From: Burkholderiales bacterium
GTDB lineage: Bacteria > Pseudomonadota > Gammaproteobacteria > Burkholderiales > Burkholderiaceae_C
DNA: 44,315 nt
Assembly: GCA_019509985.1 (NCBI GenBank)
Contig: JAEKLF010000065.1
Location: forward strand, 1-44,315
Direction of reading: 5' to 3'
Part shown: in pieces, positions 8,547 to 17,421 of the stretch
How the letters are laid out: every line of letters begins with the position of its first letter
How positions within the stretch are numbered: the first letter of the stretch is position 1
The notes under the pieces: generated by a model
Seen by the model: the letters and a program-made list of their open reading frames with translations, nothing else
What the model was told of the DNA's origin: nothing
Databases searched by the model: none
Position numbers and translations under genes: made by a program

Positions 8547-9260
8547 ATGTCTGTCGCCACGTCGACCCGATCTGCGGTTCGCAAAACCAGCAAGCCCGCC
8601 GTCGCCCCAGCGGCCACGCTGACGTTGAGCAGCAAGAACTACTCGTCCTGGTCGCTGCGCGGCTGGTTGTTGACCCGCTTTGCCGGCCTGGCCTTCGACG
8701 AGGTCATGGTGTCGCCCGACGACGAGGACGCGCGCAAGGAGCTGCTGCTGCTGGCGCCGTCCATCCGCGTGCCGTGCCTGCGCCACGAGGGTGTGACGGT
8801 GTGGAACACGCTGGCTATTGCCGAGTACCTGAACGAGACGTTTCCCAAGGCCGGCCTGTGGCCCGCGGACCGCATCGCGCGCGCGCATGCCCGCGCGGTC
8901 TGCGGCGAGATGAACTCGGGCTTCGCCAACCTGCGCTCGGCGCTGCCGATGAACCTCAAGGGCCATTTCCCGCGCCACAAGATCTGGGCCGGCGCCAAGC
9001 CCGACATCGAACGCATCATCGAGATCTGGAGCGACTGCCTGGCCAGCTACGGCGGCCCCTTCCTGTTCGGCAAGAAGCGCAGCGCGGCCGATGCGATCTT
9101 TGCGCCCGTGGCGACGCGCTTTCTCACCTACGACGTGCCCTTGCCGCCGGCCTGCGCGACCTACTGCGACACCATCCTGGCGATGCCGGAACTGCAGGCG
9201 TGGATCAAGGACGCCAAGCTGGAGCCCGAGGAGATCGAGCTGCTGGACATGGACTTCTGA
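8547..9260 (+). CDS. Glutathione S-transferase family protein
   Basis: 237 aa. After about 20 unstructured residues the thioredoxin-like domain begins with LTLSSKNYSSWSLRGWLL. IRVPCLRHEGVTVWNTLAIAEYLNE gives the conserved cis-Pro and the E/S glutathione-binding turn. The C-terminal helical domain follows, with FLFGKKRSAADAIFAPVATR matching the N-capping box region. The substrate is unknown. ATG at 8547 is set by AAGGAGA at 8535-8541. Confidence 0.9.
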   Translation: MSVATSTRSAVRKTSKPAVAPAATLTLSSKNYSSWSLRGWLLTRFAGLAFDEVMVSPDDEDARKELLLLAPSIRVPCLRHEGVTVWNTLAIAEYLNETFPKAGLWPADRIARAHARAVCGEMNSGFANLRSALPMNLKGHFPRHKIWAGAKPDIERIIEIWSDCLASYGGPFLFGKKRSAADAIFAPVATRFLTYDVPLPPACATYCDTILAMPELQAWIKDAKLEPEEIELLDMDF

Positions 9261-9270
9261 AGTCAAACTG

Positions 9271-9350
9271 CCCCTCGCCCAGTCTCGCGCCGCTGCACTA
9301 GGTCGAGCCTGGTCGGTCCCCGCGGGGACGACGCCGCTCGCGGCATTGAG
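9271..9350. repeat. Partial family-A repeat after the GST gene
   Basis: Begins GCCCCTCG and contains GGTCCCCGCGGGGACGACGCC followed by a GCCGCTCGCGGC hairpin, matching one end and the central part of the family-A repeats in inverted orientation. Degenerate and shorter than the other copies. It lies between convergent genes and may help terminate transcription. Confidence 0.45.
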
Positions 9351-9379
9351 CCACAAACTGCCTCTGGTGGCCGCTGCGC

Positions 9380-9832
9380 TCAATCCCAGGGTGTCGGGAC
9401 CGGCACGTCGCAGGGCGCCGGCGCGTCCACCGTCTTGAAGTCCGCCGGCGAGACGATCTCCAGGTACTCCATGTCCGGCGAGTAGTCGAACAGGTAGTGC
9501 ACGATGCCTGGGCGCTGGTGCACGCAGTCGCCGGCCTCGACGAGGGTGATCTGATCCCCGTACATGAACCTGGCCCAGCCCTTGGTCATCAGCACGATCT
9601 GGAAATCCGCCTCATGACGGTGCCATCCGGTGCCCTTTTCGGGGGCCATGTTCGCCTTCACAAGGTGCGCGATGACGCGTCCGCCCGTGGCCGAGGCGAC
9701 GCCGAGGTCGCGGTACAGGAAGAAGTCCCTGAGGCCGTCCGTGCGCCACGGCGTATCGCCGGGCTTCACATGGGAGAAGGTCGTGCCCGAGCCGGTGCTC
9801 GAGGTGCCGACGGGTTCAGACAGATCCGACAT
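9380..9832 (-). CDS. Small cupin-domain protein
   Basis: 150-aa single-domain cupin. GTGWHRHEADFQIVLMTKGWARFMYGD is cupin motif 1 with two His and a Glu-like ligand set (quoted here only as the region around residues 68-94). VHQRPGIVHYLFDYS is motif 2 with the last His. It probably binds a metal; substrate and role are not recognisable. The start at 9832 is chosen over an upstream ATG because AGGAGG lies seven bases before it. Divergent from the ccoI copper pump, with a 143-bp shared promoter region. Confidence 0.85.
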   Translation of the reverse strand: MSDLSEPVGTSSTGSGTTFSHVKPGDTPWRTDGLRDFFLYRDLGVASATGGRVIAHLVKANMAPEKGTGWHRHEADFQIVLMTKGWARFMYGDQITLVEAGDCVHQRPGIVHYLFDYSPDMEYLEIVSPADFKTVDAPAPCDVPVPTPWD

Positions 9833-9935
9833 GGCCAAGCCTCCTGAAATGCTGAAGGAGACCTGGGAGCATGCAAGACGCATTCCCGGCGGCAGTCAGT
9901 TCAGTGCGACCTGGGCGGCGCGGCGTGCGATTGCC

Positions 9936-9949
9936 TTGATGCAAGTCAT
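9936..9949. promoter_or_regulatory. Imperfect FNR-box candidate upstream of ccoI
   Basis: TTGAT-GCAA-GTCAT agrees with the FNR consensus TTGATnnnnATCAA at 8 of 10 positions. It lies 27 bp before the proposed ccoI ATG. At the usual -41.5 spacing transcription would begin near 9984, just before an in-frame GTG at 9985, so that GTG could be the true start. Confidence 0.4.
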
Positions 9950-9975
9950 GGGCGCGACGGAGACGTTCGTCCAAG

Positions 9976-12186
9976 ATGATCGGCGTGAGCACTCCGCCCC
10001 CAGGCCTGCGCGCGGCTGATGCCGACGCCCAACTCCTCGCCCCCTTCACGACCTGGCCCGACGGTCCGGCCGGTGCAGCGTTGTCGCAGTTCCAGGTGGC
10101 AGGCATGCATTGCGCGGCTTGCTCCGGCCTCATCGAGGACGCGCTGCTGAAGCTGCCGGGCGTGGAAGCCGCGAGCGTCAACCCGGCATCGGCACGGCTG
10201 GCGCTGCGCTGGCGGCCATCGCGCGTTGCGTTGGCCGACGTGCTCGCCGCGCTGCTGGCCGCGGGCTACCGCGCCACACCCGATGTCGCCGCGCCGGCGC
10301 GCGAACTGCGCCGGCAGGAAAGGCGACAGGCGCTGTGGCGGCTCTTCGTCGCCGGCTTCCTGATGATGCAGGTGATGATGCTGGCGACGCCGGCCTACGT
10401 GGCCGTCGCGGGCGAGCTGGCGCCGGATCTCGGCCGGCTGCTGCGCTGGGGCAGCTGGATGCTGACGCTGCCGGTCATCGCCTTCGCGGCGGGGCCTTTC
10501 TTTGGCGGCGCATGGCGCCAGTTGCGCGCCGGCCGGCTGGGCATGGATGTGCCGGTCGTGCTGGGCATCGCCGTCACCTTCGTCGCCAGCACGGGCGCCT
10601 TGTTCGACCCCGGCGGGCCGCTCGGGCATGAGGTCTATTTCGACTCGCTGACGATGTTCATCGCGCTGCTGCTGCTGGCGCGCTGGTTCGAACTGGGTGC
10701 ACGCCATCGCGCGGCCGAGGCGTTGGAGGCGGTGGCCGGAGCTTTGCCCACAGTGGCCGAACGCTTGAACGAGGACGGTACAAGCGAGCGCGTCCCGCCC
10801 GAGGCGCTGCGCGCGGGCGATCGCATCCGCGTCGCGGCCGGCGAGGCCTTCGCGGCGGACGGCTGCGTGCTTTCCGGGCAGGGCTGGGTCAACGAGGCGC
10901 TGCTGACCGGCGAATCCGCGCCGGTGGCCAAGGCGGTGGGCGACGCGGTCGTGGCGGGCAGCCTCAATGTCGATGGGCCGCTTGTCGTCGCCGTGCTGCG
11001 CGTGGGCGCGGACACGACCGCGCAGGGCATCGTGCGGCTGATGCAGCAGGCGCAGAGCCAGCGGCCGGGGACGCGGGGCATCGTCGACCGCGTGGCTGCC
11101 GGCTTCACGGCGGTCGTGCTCCTGCTGGCGATGGGTGCGGGCCTGGCGTGGTGGTGGATCGAGCCGTCGCGTGCGCTGGCCGTCGCGGTGGCCGTGCTCA
11201 TCGTGACCTGCCCCTGCGCGCTGACGCTGGCCGCGCCCGCCGCATGGCTGACGGCCAGCGGCGCGCTCGCGCGGCGCGGGCTGTTGCTGACTGACCTGTC
11301 GGCGCTGGAGAGGCTGTGTGCGGTCGGCACCGTCGTGTTCGACAAGACCGGCACGCTCACCGAAGAGCGGCTGCGGCTGCGCCGCCACTGGGCGGATGGC
11401 GCGAACGCGGATGCGCTGCTGGGCGCGGCGCGCAGCCTGGCCGCGCTGTCGCGCCACCCGCATGCGCAGGCGATCGTGGATGGCCGCGAAGCCGGCGTGT
11501 GGAGCGACGTGCGCGAGATCCCGGGCCGCGGCGTCGAGGCGCGTGACGCAACCGGCAAGGTCTGGCGCCTGGGCTCGCCGGGCTGGCTGCGCGAACGACC
11601 CGACCACGACGCGCGCCTGGCCTTCGGCTGCGCCGACTGCGTGCTGTGGCTGGACCTGGCCGAAGCGCCGCGCGCCGACGCGGCCGAGGCCATCGCCGCC
11701 TTGCGCGCAAATGGGCAGCGCGTACGCCTGCTGTCCGGCGACCAGCCCGATGCCGTCGCGCGCGTAGCTGCCGCGCTGGACATCGTGCACTGGCAGGCCG
11801 GCGCGACGCCGGAAAGCAAGCTCGCCGCGCTGCGTGGCTGGCAGGCCGACGGCGAGCGCGTGCTGATGGTCGGTGACGGCATCAACGACGCGCCCGTGCT
11901 CGCCGCCGCGGACGTGCGCATCGCGATGGGGCAGGGCGCCATGCTCGCGCGCAGCGCCGCGGATGCGCTGCTGGTCTCCGGCCGGCTGATGGCCGTGCCG
12001 CAGGCGCTCGTGCTGGCACGCAAGACGCGCCGCGTGCTGCGCCAGAACCTGGCCTGGGCAGCGCTCTACAACCTGGCCTGCGTGCCGCTGGCGCTGACGG
12101 GCTGGCTGCTGCCGCTGGCCGCCGGCGTGGGCATGGCCTGCAGCTCGCTGTTCGTCGTGCTGAACGCACAACGGCTCAACCGCTGA
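9976..12186 (+). CDS. ccoI: Copper-translocating P1B-type ATPase for cbb3 oxidase assembly
   Basis: Inner-membrane copper pump (FixI/CcoI type) that supplies copper for the cbb3 oxidase. 736 aa. One heavy-metal-binding domain has GMHCAACSG (about 43-51). Membrane helices follow, the metal-path motif CPC is at about residues 412-414, the phosphorylation motif DKTGT at about 456, SRHPHAQAI supplies the HP motif, and GDGINDAP is at about 633. It sits directly before ccoS and ccoN, as expected for the ccoI-ccoS-ccoNOQP order. No ribosome-binding site is visible before the ATG; an in-frame GTG at 9985 is an alternative. Confidence 0.93.
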   Translation: MIGVSTPPPGLRAADADAQLLAPFTTWPDGPAGAALSQFQVAGMHCAACSGLIEDALLKLPGVEAASVNPASARLALRWRPSRVALADVLAALLAAGYRATPDVAAPARELRRQERRQALWRLFVAGFLMMQVMMLATPAYVAVAGELAPDLGRLLRWGSWMLTLPVIAFAAGPFFGGAWRQLRAGRLGMDVPVVLGIAVTFVASTGALFDPGGPLGHEVYFDSLTMFIALLLLARWFELGARHRAAEALEAVAGALPTVAERLNEDGTSERVPPEALRAGDRIRVAAGEAFAADGCVLSGQGWVNEALLTGESAPVAKAVGDAVVAGSLNVDGPLVVAVLRVGADTTAQGIVRLMQQAQSQRPGTRGIVDRVAAGFTAVVLLLAMGAGLAWWWIEPSRALAVAVAVLIVTCPCALTLAAPAAWLTASGALARRGLLLTDLSALERLCAVGTVVFDKTGTLTEERLRLRRHWADGANADALLGAARSLAALSRHPHAQAIVDGREAGVWSDVREIPGRGVEARDATGKVWRLGSPGWLRERPDHDARLAFGCADCVLWLDLAEAPRADAAEAIAALRANGQRVRLLSGDQPDAVARVAAALDIVHWQAGATPESKLAALRGWQADGERVLMVGDGINDAPVLAAADVRIAMGQGAMLARSAADALLVSGRLMAVPQALVLARKTRRVLRQNLAWAALYNLACVPLALTGWLLPLAAGVGMACSSLFVVLNAQRLNR

Positions 12187-12192
12187 ACCGGC

Positions 12193-12342
12193 ATGGACAT
12201 CCTCTACCTGCTGATCCCGTTCTCGGTCGTGCTGGTGCTGCTGATCGTGGCCGTTTTCGGCTGGGCCGTGAACAACGGGCAACTCGATGGCTTCGAGCAT
12301 GAGGCCGAACGCATCCTGCTTGATGAGGATCAAGGCGCCTGA
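12193..12342 (+). CDS. ccoS: cbb3-type cytochrome oxidase assembly protein CcoS
   Basis: 49-aa protein: [19 protein letters not shown] is a single membrane helix, then [20 protein letters not shown] matches the conserved CcoS/FixS tail. It begins six bases after the ccoI stop. CcoS is needed for incorporation of heme and copper into cbb3 oxidase in other bacteria. An FNR box overlaps the last codons of this gene. Confidence 0.9.
   Translation: MDILYLLIPFSVVLVLLIVAVFGWAVNNGQLDGFEHEAERILLDEDQGA
12320..12333. promoter_or_regulatory. Perfect FNR/Anr box upstream of ccoN
   Basis: TTGAT-GAGG-ATCAA is a full consensus match, located inside the 3' end of ccoS. Its centre is 12326.5. A class II FNR promoter would start near 12368 and need a -10 at about 12356-12361, which reads AAGAAT. 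The ccoN ATG follows at 12389. This gives ccoNOQP its own oxygen-regulated promoter inside the cluster. Confidence 0.8.
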
Positions 12343-12388
12343 GCCGCTGCCCGCCAAGAATCGTTCGCATCAGACTGAAGGAGTCACG

Positions 12389-13834
12389 ATGGCGAACGAC
12401 AGAGCTCCGGCCACCCCCGGAGCGGTTTACGAGGACGGGCCGGTACGCGCATTCGCGCTGGCCGCCGTGCTCTGGGGTGTGGTGGGCATGACGGTGGGGG
12501 TGCTCATCGCTGCGCAGCTCGCCTGGCCGGACCTGAACCTGGGCATTCCATGGCTGAGCTACGGTCGCCTGCGGCCGCTGCATACCAACGCGGTCATCTT
12601 CGCGTTCGGTGGCTGCACGCTGATGGCCACCAGCTACCACGTCGTGCAGCGCACGGGCCAGGCGCGCCTGTTCGCGCCCGCCCTCGCGTGGTTCCACTTC
12701 TGGTGCTGGCAGCTGGTCATCGTCGCCGCGGCCATCACGCTGCCGCTGGGCATCACGCGCGGCAAGGAATACGCGGAACTCGAGTGGCCCATCGGCATCC
12801 TGATCACGATCGCCTGGGTGGCCTATGCCATCGTCTTCTTCGGCACCATCGGGCGGCGCAAGGTGCGCCACATCTACGTGGCCAACTGGTTCTTCGGCGC
12901 CTTCATCCTCGCCGTCGCGCTGCTGCACCTGGTCAACGGCGCGGTCATCCCGGTCACCTTGTGGAAGAGCTATTCTGCCTACGCCGGCGTGCAGGACGCG
13001 ATGGTGCAGTGGTGGTACGGCCATAACGCGGTGGGCTTCTTCCTGACCGCGGGATTCCTGGGGATGATGTACTACTACATCCCCAAGCAGGCCGAACGGC
13101 CGGTCTACAGCTACCGGCTCTCCATCGTCCACTTCTGGGCGCTGATCTTCACCTACATGTGGGCGGGTCCGCACCACCTGCACTACACGGCGTTGCCGGA
13201 CTGGGCGCAGAGCGTGGGCATGATCTTCAGCCTGGTGCTGCTGGCGCCGAGCTGGGGCGGCATGATCAACGGCGTCATGACGCTGTCGGGCGCCTGGCAC
13301 AAGCTGCGCGACGACCCCATCCTGAAGTTCCTCATCGTCGCGCTGTCGTTCTACGGCATGTCGACCTTCGAGGGGCCGATGATGTCGATCAAGACCGTCA
13401 ATGCGCTGTCCCACTACACCGACTGGACGGTGGGCCACGTGCACAGCGGCGCGCTGGGCTGGGTCGGGCTGATCTCGATGGGGTCGCTCTACCACCTGAT
13501 CCCGCGCATGTTCGGTCGCACGCAGATGTACTCGAAGAGCGCCATCGAGCTGCACTTCTGGATCGCGACGCTGGGCATCGTGCTCTACATCGCCGCGATG
13601 TGGATCGCCGGTGTCATGCAGGGCCTGATGTGGCGCGCGGTCAACCCGGATGGCACGCTGGTCTACACCTTCGTCGAGAGCGTCAAGGCGACCTGGCCCT
13701 TCTACGTGATCCGGCTGGTGGGCGGGTTGCTGTACCTGAGCGGCATGCTGGTGATGGCCTGGAACGTCATCAAGACCGTGCAGGTCGGCCAATCGCAGCG
13801 TGTGCGCATCCCTAACGTGCTGGCGCATGCCTGA
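12389..13834 (+). CDS. ccoN: cbb3-type cytochrome c oxidase subunit I
   Basis: Catalytic heme-copper subunit reducing oxygen to water at the inner membrane. 481 aa with about twelve hydrophobic helices. The His ligands are visible: [11 protein letters not shown] near residue 65, [34 protein letters not shown] (adjacent CuB histidines), and [20 protein letters not shown] at 12389 is fixed by GAAGGAG. Likely transcribed from the FNR-type promoter just upstream. ccoO follows after a family-A repeat. Confidence 0.97.
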   Translation: MANDRAPATPGAVYEDGPVRAFALAAVLWGVVGMTVGVLIAAQLAWPDLNLGIPWLSYGRLRPLHTNAVIFAFGGCTLMATSYHVVQRTGQARLFAPALAWFHFWCWQLVIVAAAITLPLGITRGKEYAELEWPIGILITIAWVAYAIVFFGTIGRRKVRHIYVANWFFGAFILAVALLHLVNGAVIPVTLWKSYSAYAGVQDAMVQWWYGHNAVGFFLTAGFLGMMYYYIPKQAERPVYSYRLSIVHFWALIFTYMWAGPHHLHYTALPDWAQSVGMIFSLVLLAPSWGGMINGVMTLSGAWHKLRDDPILKFLIVALSFYGMSTFEGPMMSIKTVNALSHYTDWTVGHVHSGALGWVGLISMGSLYHLIPRMFGRTQMYSKSAIELHFWIATLGIVLYIAAMWIAGVMQGLMWRAVNPDGTLVYTFVESVKATWPFYVIRLVGGLLYLSGMLVMAWNVIKTVQVGQSQRVRIPNVLAHA

Positions 13835-13845
13835 AGTGACATGAA

Positions 13846-13964
13846 GCCCCTCGTCCAACGAGTACGTTGCCCGGTCCCCCGCGGGGACGGCGATGTCAGC
13901 CGGATCGACCGGCAGGCACATCGCCCAACGCGGGCCGGCTTGGGAGCGGCCCTGCACTCGGCCC
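13846..13964. repeat. Dispersed intergenic repeat, family A, copy 3 (inverted)
   Basis: Occupies most of the 170-bp gap between ccoN and ccoO. Reading the reverse strand gives the same order of blocks as 4025-4158 and 7094-7229: GGGCCGAG, GGGCCGCTCC, CAAGCCGGCCCGC, GGCGATGTG...CATCGCCGTC, GGGGGACCGG and CGAGGGGC. It breaks an otherwise tightly packed operon and may set the CcoN:CcoO ratio. Confidence 0.75.
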
Positions 13965-14004
13965 GCAAGTTTTCAGCGCCGCTATGCGCGGCGGAGGCAT
14001 TGAC

Positions 14005-14658
14005 ATGAGTACAAACACAGAACGCATCACCGGCCACCAGCGCATCGAGACCAGCAACCTGCTGATGATCGTGCTGGTGCTGCTGACCGTGCTGGTCGGC
14101 GGCGTCGTCGAGATCGTGCCGCTGTTCTTCCAGCGCTCCACGACCCAGGCGGCCCCCGGCCTCAAGCCCTACACGCCGCTGCAGCTGGCGGGCCGCGACA
14201 TCTACCTGCGCGAGGGTTGCTACAACTGCCACTCGCAGATGATCCGCCCGCTGCTGGCCGAGACGCTGCGCTATGGCCACTACTCCACCGCGGGCGAGTT
14301 CGTCTACGACCACCCCTTCCAGTGGGGCAGCAAGCGCACCGGGCCCGACCTGCACCGCGTGGGCGGCAAGTACAGCGACGAGTGGCACCGCATCCACCTG
14401 AACAACCCGCGCGACGTCGTGCCGGAGTCCAACATGCCGGCCTACTCCTGGCTCGCGGGCGCGCCGGTGGACGCCGCCGTGCTGCCCGCCAAGCTGCGCG
14501 CCATGCGCATGCTGGGCGTGCCCTACAGCGACGCCGACATCCAGGGTGCTGCCGAGGCCGCCGCCGGCAAGACCGAACTGGACGCGCTGGTCGCCTATCT
14601 GCAGGTGCTGGGCACCTCGGCGGCATCGATCAAGGAGGCCCGCAATGGGAATCAATGA
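14005..14658 (+). CDS. ccoO: cbb3-type cytochrome c oxidase subunit II (mono-heme)
   Basis: Membrane-anchored mono-heme cytochrome c subunit, 217 aa. An N-terminal helix ([19 protein letters not shown], about residues 17-35) is followed by the heme site [13 protein letters not shown] (CxxCH, about residues 72-76). A distal methionine is supplied by [10 protein letters not shown]. The ATG at 14005 follows a GGAGG sequence. The last 14 bases overlap ccoQ. Confidence 0.96.
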   Translation: MSTNTERITGHQRIETSNLLMIVLVLLTVLVGGVVEIVPLFFQRSTTQAAPGLKPYTPLQLAGRDIYLREGCYNCHSQMIRPLLAETLRYGHYSTAGEFVYDHPFQWGSKRTGPDLHRVGGKYSDEWHRIHLNNPRDVVPESNMPAYSWLAGAPVDAAVLPAKLRAMRMLGVPYSDADIQGAAEAAAGKTELDALVAYLQVLGTSAASIKEARNGNQ

Positions 14659-14776
14659 ACTGCGTGCGGCCGTGACGCTGGTGTCGCTGGCCGTCTTCAT
14701 CGGCATCGTCGTATGGGCCTGGCGCGGCCACTTCGACTCCGCGGCCGCGTTGCCGCTTGAGGGAGATGACGCATGA
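14645..14776 (+). CDS. ccoQ: cbb3-type oxidase subunit IV
   Basis: 43-aa single-helix protein [20 protein letters not shown]..., the usual CcoQ pattern of one membrane span (about residues 8-25) and a short charged tail. It stabilises the oxidase complex. It starts inside the end of ccoO, preceded by AAGGAGG, and its TGA overlaps the ccoP ATG (ATGA). Confidence 0.9.
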   Translation: MGINELRAAVTLVSLAVFIGIVVWAWRGHFDSAAALPLEGDDA

Positions 14777-15696
14777 GTGATTTCTTCAACAGTGGCTGGT
14801 CCACCTTCGTCGCCGTCGCGACGGTGGGTGGCTTGCTGGCCTGCCTGGTGCTGCTCTTCATCGCCAGCCGCCGCCAGGTCATGGCGACCGACAACACCAC
14901 CGGCCACGTCTGGGACGAGGATCTGCGCGAGCTGAACAACCCGCTGCCGCTGTGGTGGATGGGCCTGTTCGTGCTGACCATCCTGTTCGCCGGCATCTAC
15001 CTGGCGCTCTACCCCGGCATGGGCAGCAGCGCTGGCAAGCTGGGCTGGACGAGTGTGACCGAGCACGCTGCCGACACCGCGCAGGCGCGCGCCGCGATGG
15101 CACCCGTCTACGCGAGCTTCGATGGCCTGGCGCCCGAGCAACTGGCGCGCGACCCCAAGGCGCATGCCATCGGCGAGCGGCTGTTCGCCAACAACTGCGC
15201 CCAGTGCCACGGCGCGGATGCCAAGGGTTCCAAGGGCTTCCCCAACCTGACCGACAACGACTGGCTCTGGGGCGGCAGCTACGACACCATCGTCGAGACC
15301 ATCACCAAGGGCCGCGAAGGCAACATGCCCGTGATGGCACCCGCCGTGGGCACCAGCGAGGACGTGCGCAACGTGGCGCACTACGTGCTGTCGCTGTCGG
15401 GCAGCCCGCACAACCCGCTGTATGCGCAACTGGGCAAGCCGCACTTCACGGCCTGCGCGGCCTGCCACGGTCCGGGCGGCAAGGGCAATCCGGCGCTGGG
15501 CGCACCCAACCTGTCCGACAAGATCTGGCTGCATGGCTGGGGCGAGACCGCCGTCATGGCGATGGTCAACAACGGCAAGCACAACGTGATGCCTGCGCAC
15601 GGCGAGCGGCTCACGCCCGAGCAGATCCGCGTGCTGGCGGCCTATGTGTGGGGCCTGTCGCAATCGCAGTCGCAGGACGTCGCCGCCGCGCATTGA
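14773..15696 (+). CDS. ccoP: cbb3-type cytochrome c oxidase subunit III (di-heme)
   Basis: 307-aa di-heme cytochrome c that passes electrons to CcoN. Two N-terminal membrane helices (about 10-32 and 55-78) are followed by heme sites NNCAQCHGAD and ACAACHGPGGKGN. Methionine ligands are in GNMPVMAPAV and HNVMPAHGERL. The C-terminal AAYVWGLSQSQ is characteristic. The start overlaps the ccoQ stop. Confidence 0.97.
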   Translation: MSDFFNSGWSTFVAVATVGGLLACLVLLFIASRRQVMATDNTTGHVWDEDLRELNNPLPLWWMGLFVLTILFAGIYLALYPGMGSSAGKLGWTSVTEHAADTAQARAAMAPVYASFDGLAPEQLARDPKAHAIGERLFANNCAQCHGADAKGSKGFPNLTDNDWLWGGSYDTIVETITKGREGNMPVMAPAVGTSEDVRNVAHYVLSLSGSPHNPLYAQLGKPHFTACAACHGPGGKGNPALGAPNLSDKIWLHGWGETAVMAMVNNGKHNVMPAHGERLTPEQIRVLAAYVWGLSQSQSQDVAAAH

Positions 15697-15700
15697 TCCC

Positions 15701-17134
15701 ATGAAGCCTCCCGCCGCGCCCATCCCGGGCGACGCCACCCAGGTCATCCGGCTCTACCGCTCGGAAGACAAGATCCACCCGCGCGCGGTGGACGGCTTCT
15801 ACGCGCGCTGGCGCTGGGCCTTCGTCGCGCTGACGCAGCTGGTGTTCTACGGCCTGCCCTGGCTGAGCTGGGGCGACCGCCCCGCCGTGCTGTTCGACCT
15901 CGGGGCGCGCCGTTTCTACGTCTTCGGCCTGGTGCTGTATCCGCAGGACTTCGTCTACCTGACGGCCCTGCTGCTGATCTCGGCCTACGCGCTGTTCCTG
16001 TTCACGGCCGTGGCGGGGCGGCTGTGGTGCGGCTTCGCCTGCCCACAGACGGTCTATACCGAGCTGTTCACACGCATCGAGCATTGGTTCGAGGGCGACC
16101 GCAACGCGCGGCTGCGGCTGGATCAGGCGCCTTGGGGCTTCAACAAGCTCGTGCGCAAGACCGGCAAGCAGTTGGTGTGGATCGCGCTCGGACTGTGGAC
16201 GGGCTTCAGCTTCGTCGGCTACTTCACACCGATCCGCACGCTCGCCAGCGAGGTGCTGAGCCTGGGCCTCGGCCCGTGGGAAGCCTTCTGGGTGCTGTTC
16301 TACGGCTTCGCCACCTATGGCAACGCCGGCTACATGCGCGAGCAGGTCTGCAAGTACATGTGCCCCTACGCGCGCTTTCAAAGCGCGATGTTCGACCGCG
16401 ACACGCTGATCGTCAGCTACGACGTCGAGCGCGGCGAACCCCGTGGCAAGAACGCGCAGCGCGGCAAGAAGGGCGAGGCCCGCAGCGCGGCGGTGGGTGA
16501 CTGCATCGACTGCAACCTGTGCGTGCACGTCTGCCCGACCGGCATCGACATCCGCGAGGGCCTGCAGTACGAGTGCATCGGCTGCGCGGCCTGCATCGAC
16601 GTCTGCAACGGCGTCATGGACAAGATGGCCACGCCGCGTGGGCTGATCCGCTTCGACACCGAGAACGGCCTGGAGCAGCACCTGAGCCGCGCGCAACGCT
16701 GGGGCCGGGTGCTGCGCCCGCGCGTGCTGATCTACGGCACGGTGCTGCTGCTCATCTGCACCGGCGTGCTGTGGAGCCTTCTGTCGCGCCACAGCTTCCG
16801 CGTCGACGTCGTGCGCGACCGCGCCTCGCTGGCTCGCCTTGTGGAGGACGGCTGGGTCGAGAACGTCTACCGGCTGCAGCTGATGAACGCGACCGAGTCG
16901 CCGCAGCGCTACCGCCTGGAGGCGGAGGGCCTGCCTGGCCTGGCGTTGAGCCAGGCGGTCTCGGTGGAGGTCGGTCCCGCCGAGGCGCGCTGGGTGGCCG
17001 TGGGCCTGCGTGTGCCGCCCGAGATCGCTCAGACCCTCAAGCCCGGTGCCCATCCGGTCGTTTGGCGCATCCGCCGCGACGGCGACGGCGCCGAGACCCT
17101 CACCGAGAAATCCACCTTCGTGCTGCCGCGCTGA
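15701..17134 (+). CDS. ccoG: Cytochrome c oxidase accessory protein CcoG (RdxA/FixG family)
   Basis: 477-aa membrane iron-sulfur protein, implicated in copper reduction during cbb3 assembly. Several membrane helices come first. WCGFACPQTVYTE is the conserved N-terminal Cys motif. CIDCNLCVHVCPTGIDIR and CIGCAACIDVCNG form a double ferredoxin-type cluster site (about residues 268-306). A last helix and an Ig-like C-terminal periplasmic domain follow. The ATG at 15701 is four bases after the ccoP stop. Confidence 0.95.
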   Translation: MKPPAAPIPGDATQVIRLYRSEDKIHPRAVDGFYARWRWAFVALTQLVFYGLPWLSWGDRPAVLFDLGARRFYVFGLVLYPQDFVYLTALLLISAYALFLFTAVAGRLWCGFACPQTVYTELFTRIEHWFEGDRNARLRLDQAPWGFNKLVRKTGKQLVWIALGLWTGFSFVGYFTPIRTLASEVLSLGLGPWEAFWVLFYGFATYGNAGYMREQVCKYMCPYARFQSAMFDRDTLIVSYDVERGEPRGKNAQRGKKGEARSAAVGDCIDCNLCVHVCPTGIDIREGLQYECIGCAACIDVCNGVMDKMATPRGLIRFDTENGLEQHLSRAQRWGRVLRPRVLIYGTVLLLICTGVLWSLLSRHSFRVDVVRDRASLARLVEDGWVENVYRLQLMNATESPQRYRLEAEGLPGLALSQAVSVEVGPAEARWVAVGLRVPPEIAQTLKPGAHPVVWRIRRDGDGAETLTEKSTFVLPR

Positions 17135-17151
17135 GCGGCCAGGAGAACGCG

Positions 17152-17421
17152 ATGAATGCAACGTCCACCCCGCCCGCCGCCTGGCGCGAACCCATGGTCT
17201 GGCTGGTGGTCGGCGGGCCGGCCACGGTCGTCGTGGCCAGCTTCTTCACGCTGGCGCTGGCCATCCACCACCCCGACCCGCCGCTGGACCTGCACGCCAC
17301 GGCCCAGCACGCGGCCGACGACGCGGAGCCGGCCGACGTGCGGGCTCACTCGGGCGACATCGTGCCCGCCATGGTCGCGCGCAACCACGCGGCCACCGGC
17401 ACGGCGGGAGTGAAGCAGTGA
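17152..17421 (+). CDS. ccoH: FixH-like cbb3 assembly protein (short form)
   Basis: 89 aa with one clear membrane helix (PMVWLVVGGPATVVVASFFT, about residues 14-36). It sits directly after ccoG, where ccoH/fixH is found. The WREPMVWLVVG...FF pattern matches the short FixH family of Burkholderiales, which is much shorter than classic FixH (about 150 aa). CCAGGAG lies just upstream of the ATG. The call leans on position as much as on sequence. Confidence 0.75.
   Translation: MNATSTPPAAWREPMVWLVVGGPATVVVASFFTLALAIHHPDPPLDLHATAQHAADDAEPADVRAHSGDIVPAMVARNHAATGTAGVKQ

Noticed and set aside
9946..12357. Very long open frame opposite ccoI (803 codons), with similar ones at 12176-13957 and 13702-15747
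   Set aside because: Antisense shadows of the high-GC cbb3 genes. They are low-complexity (His, Arg, Gln, Ala), have no domain, and the opposite strand carries well-conserved enzymes.
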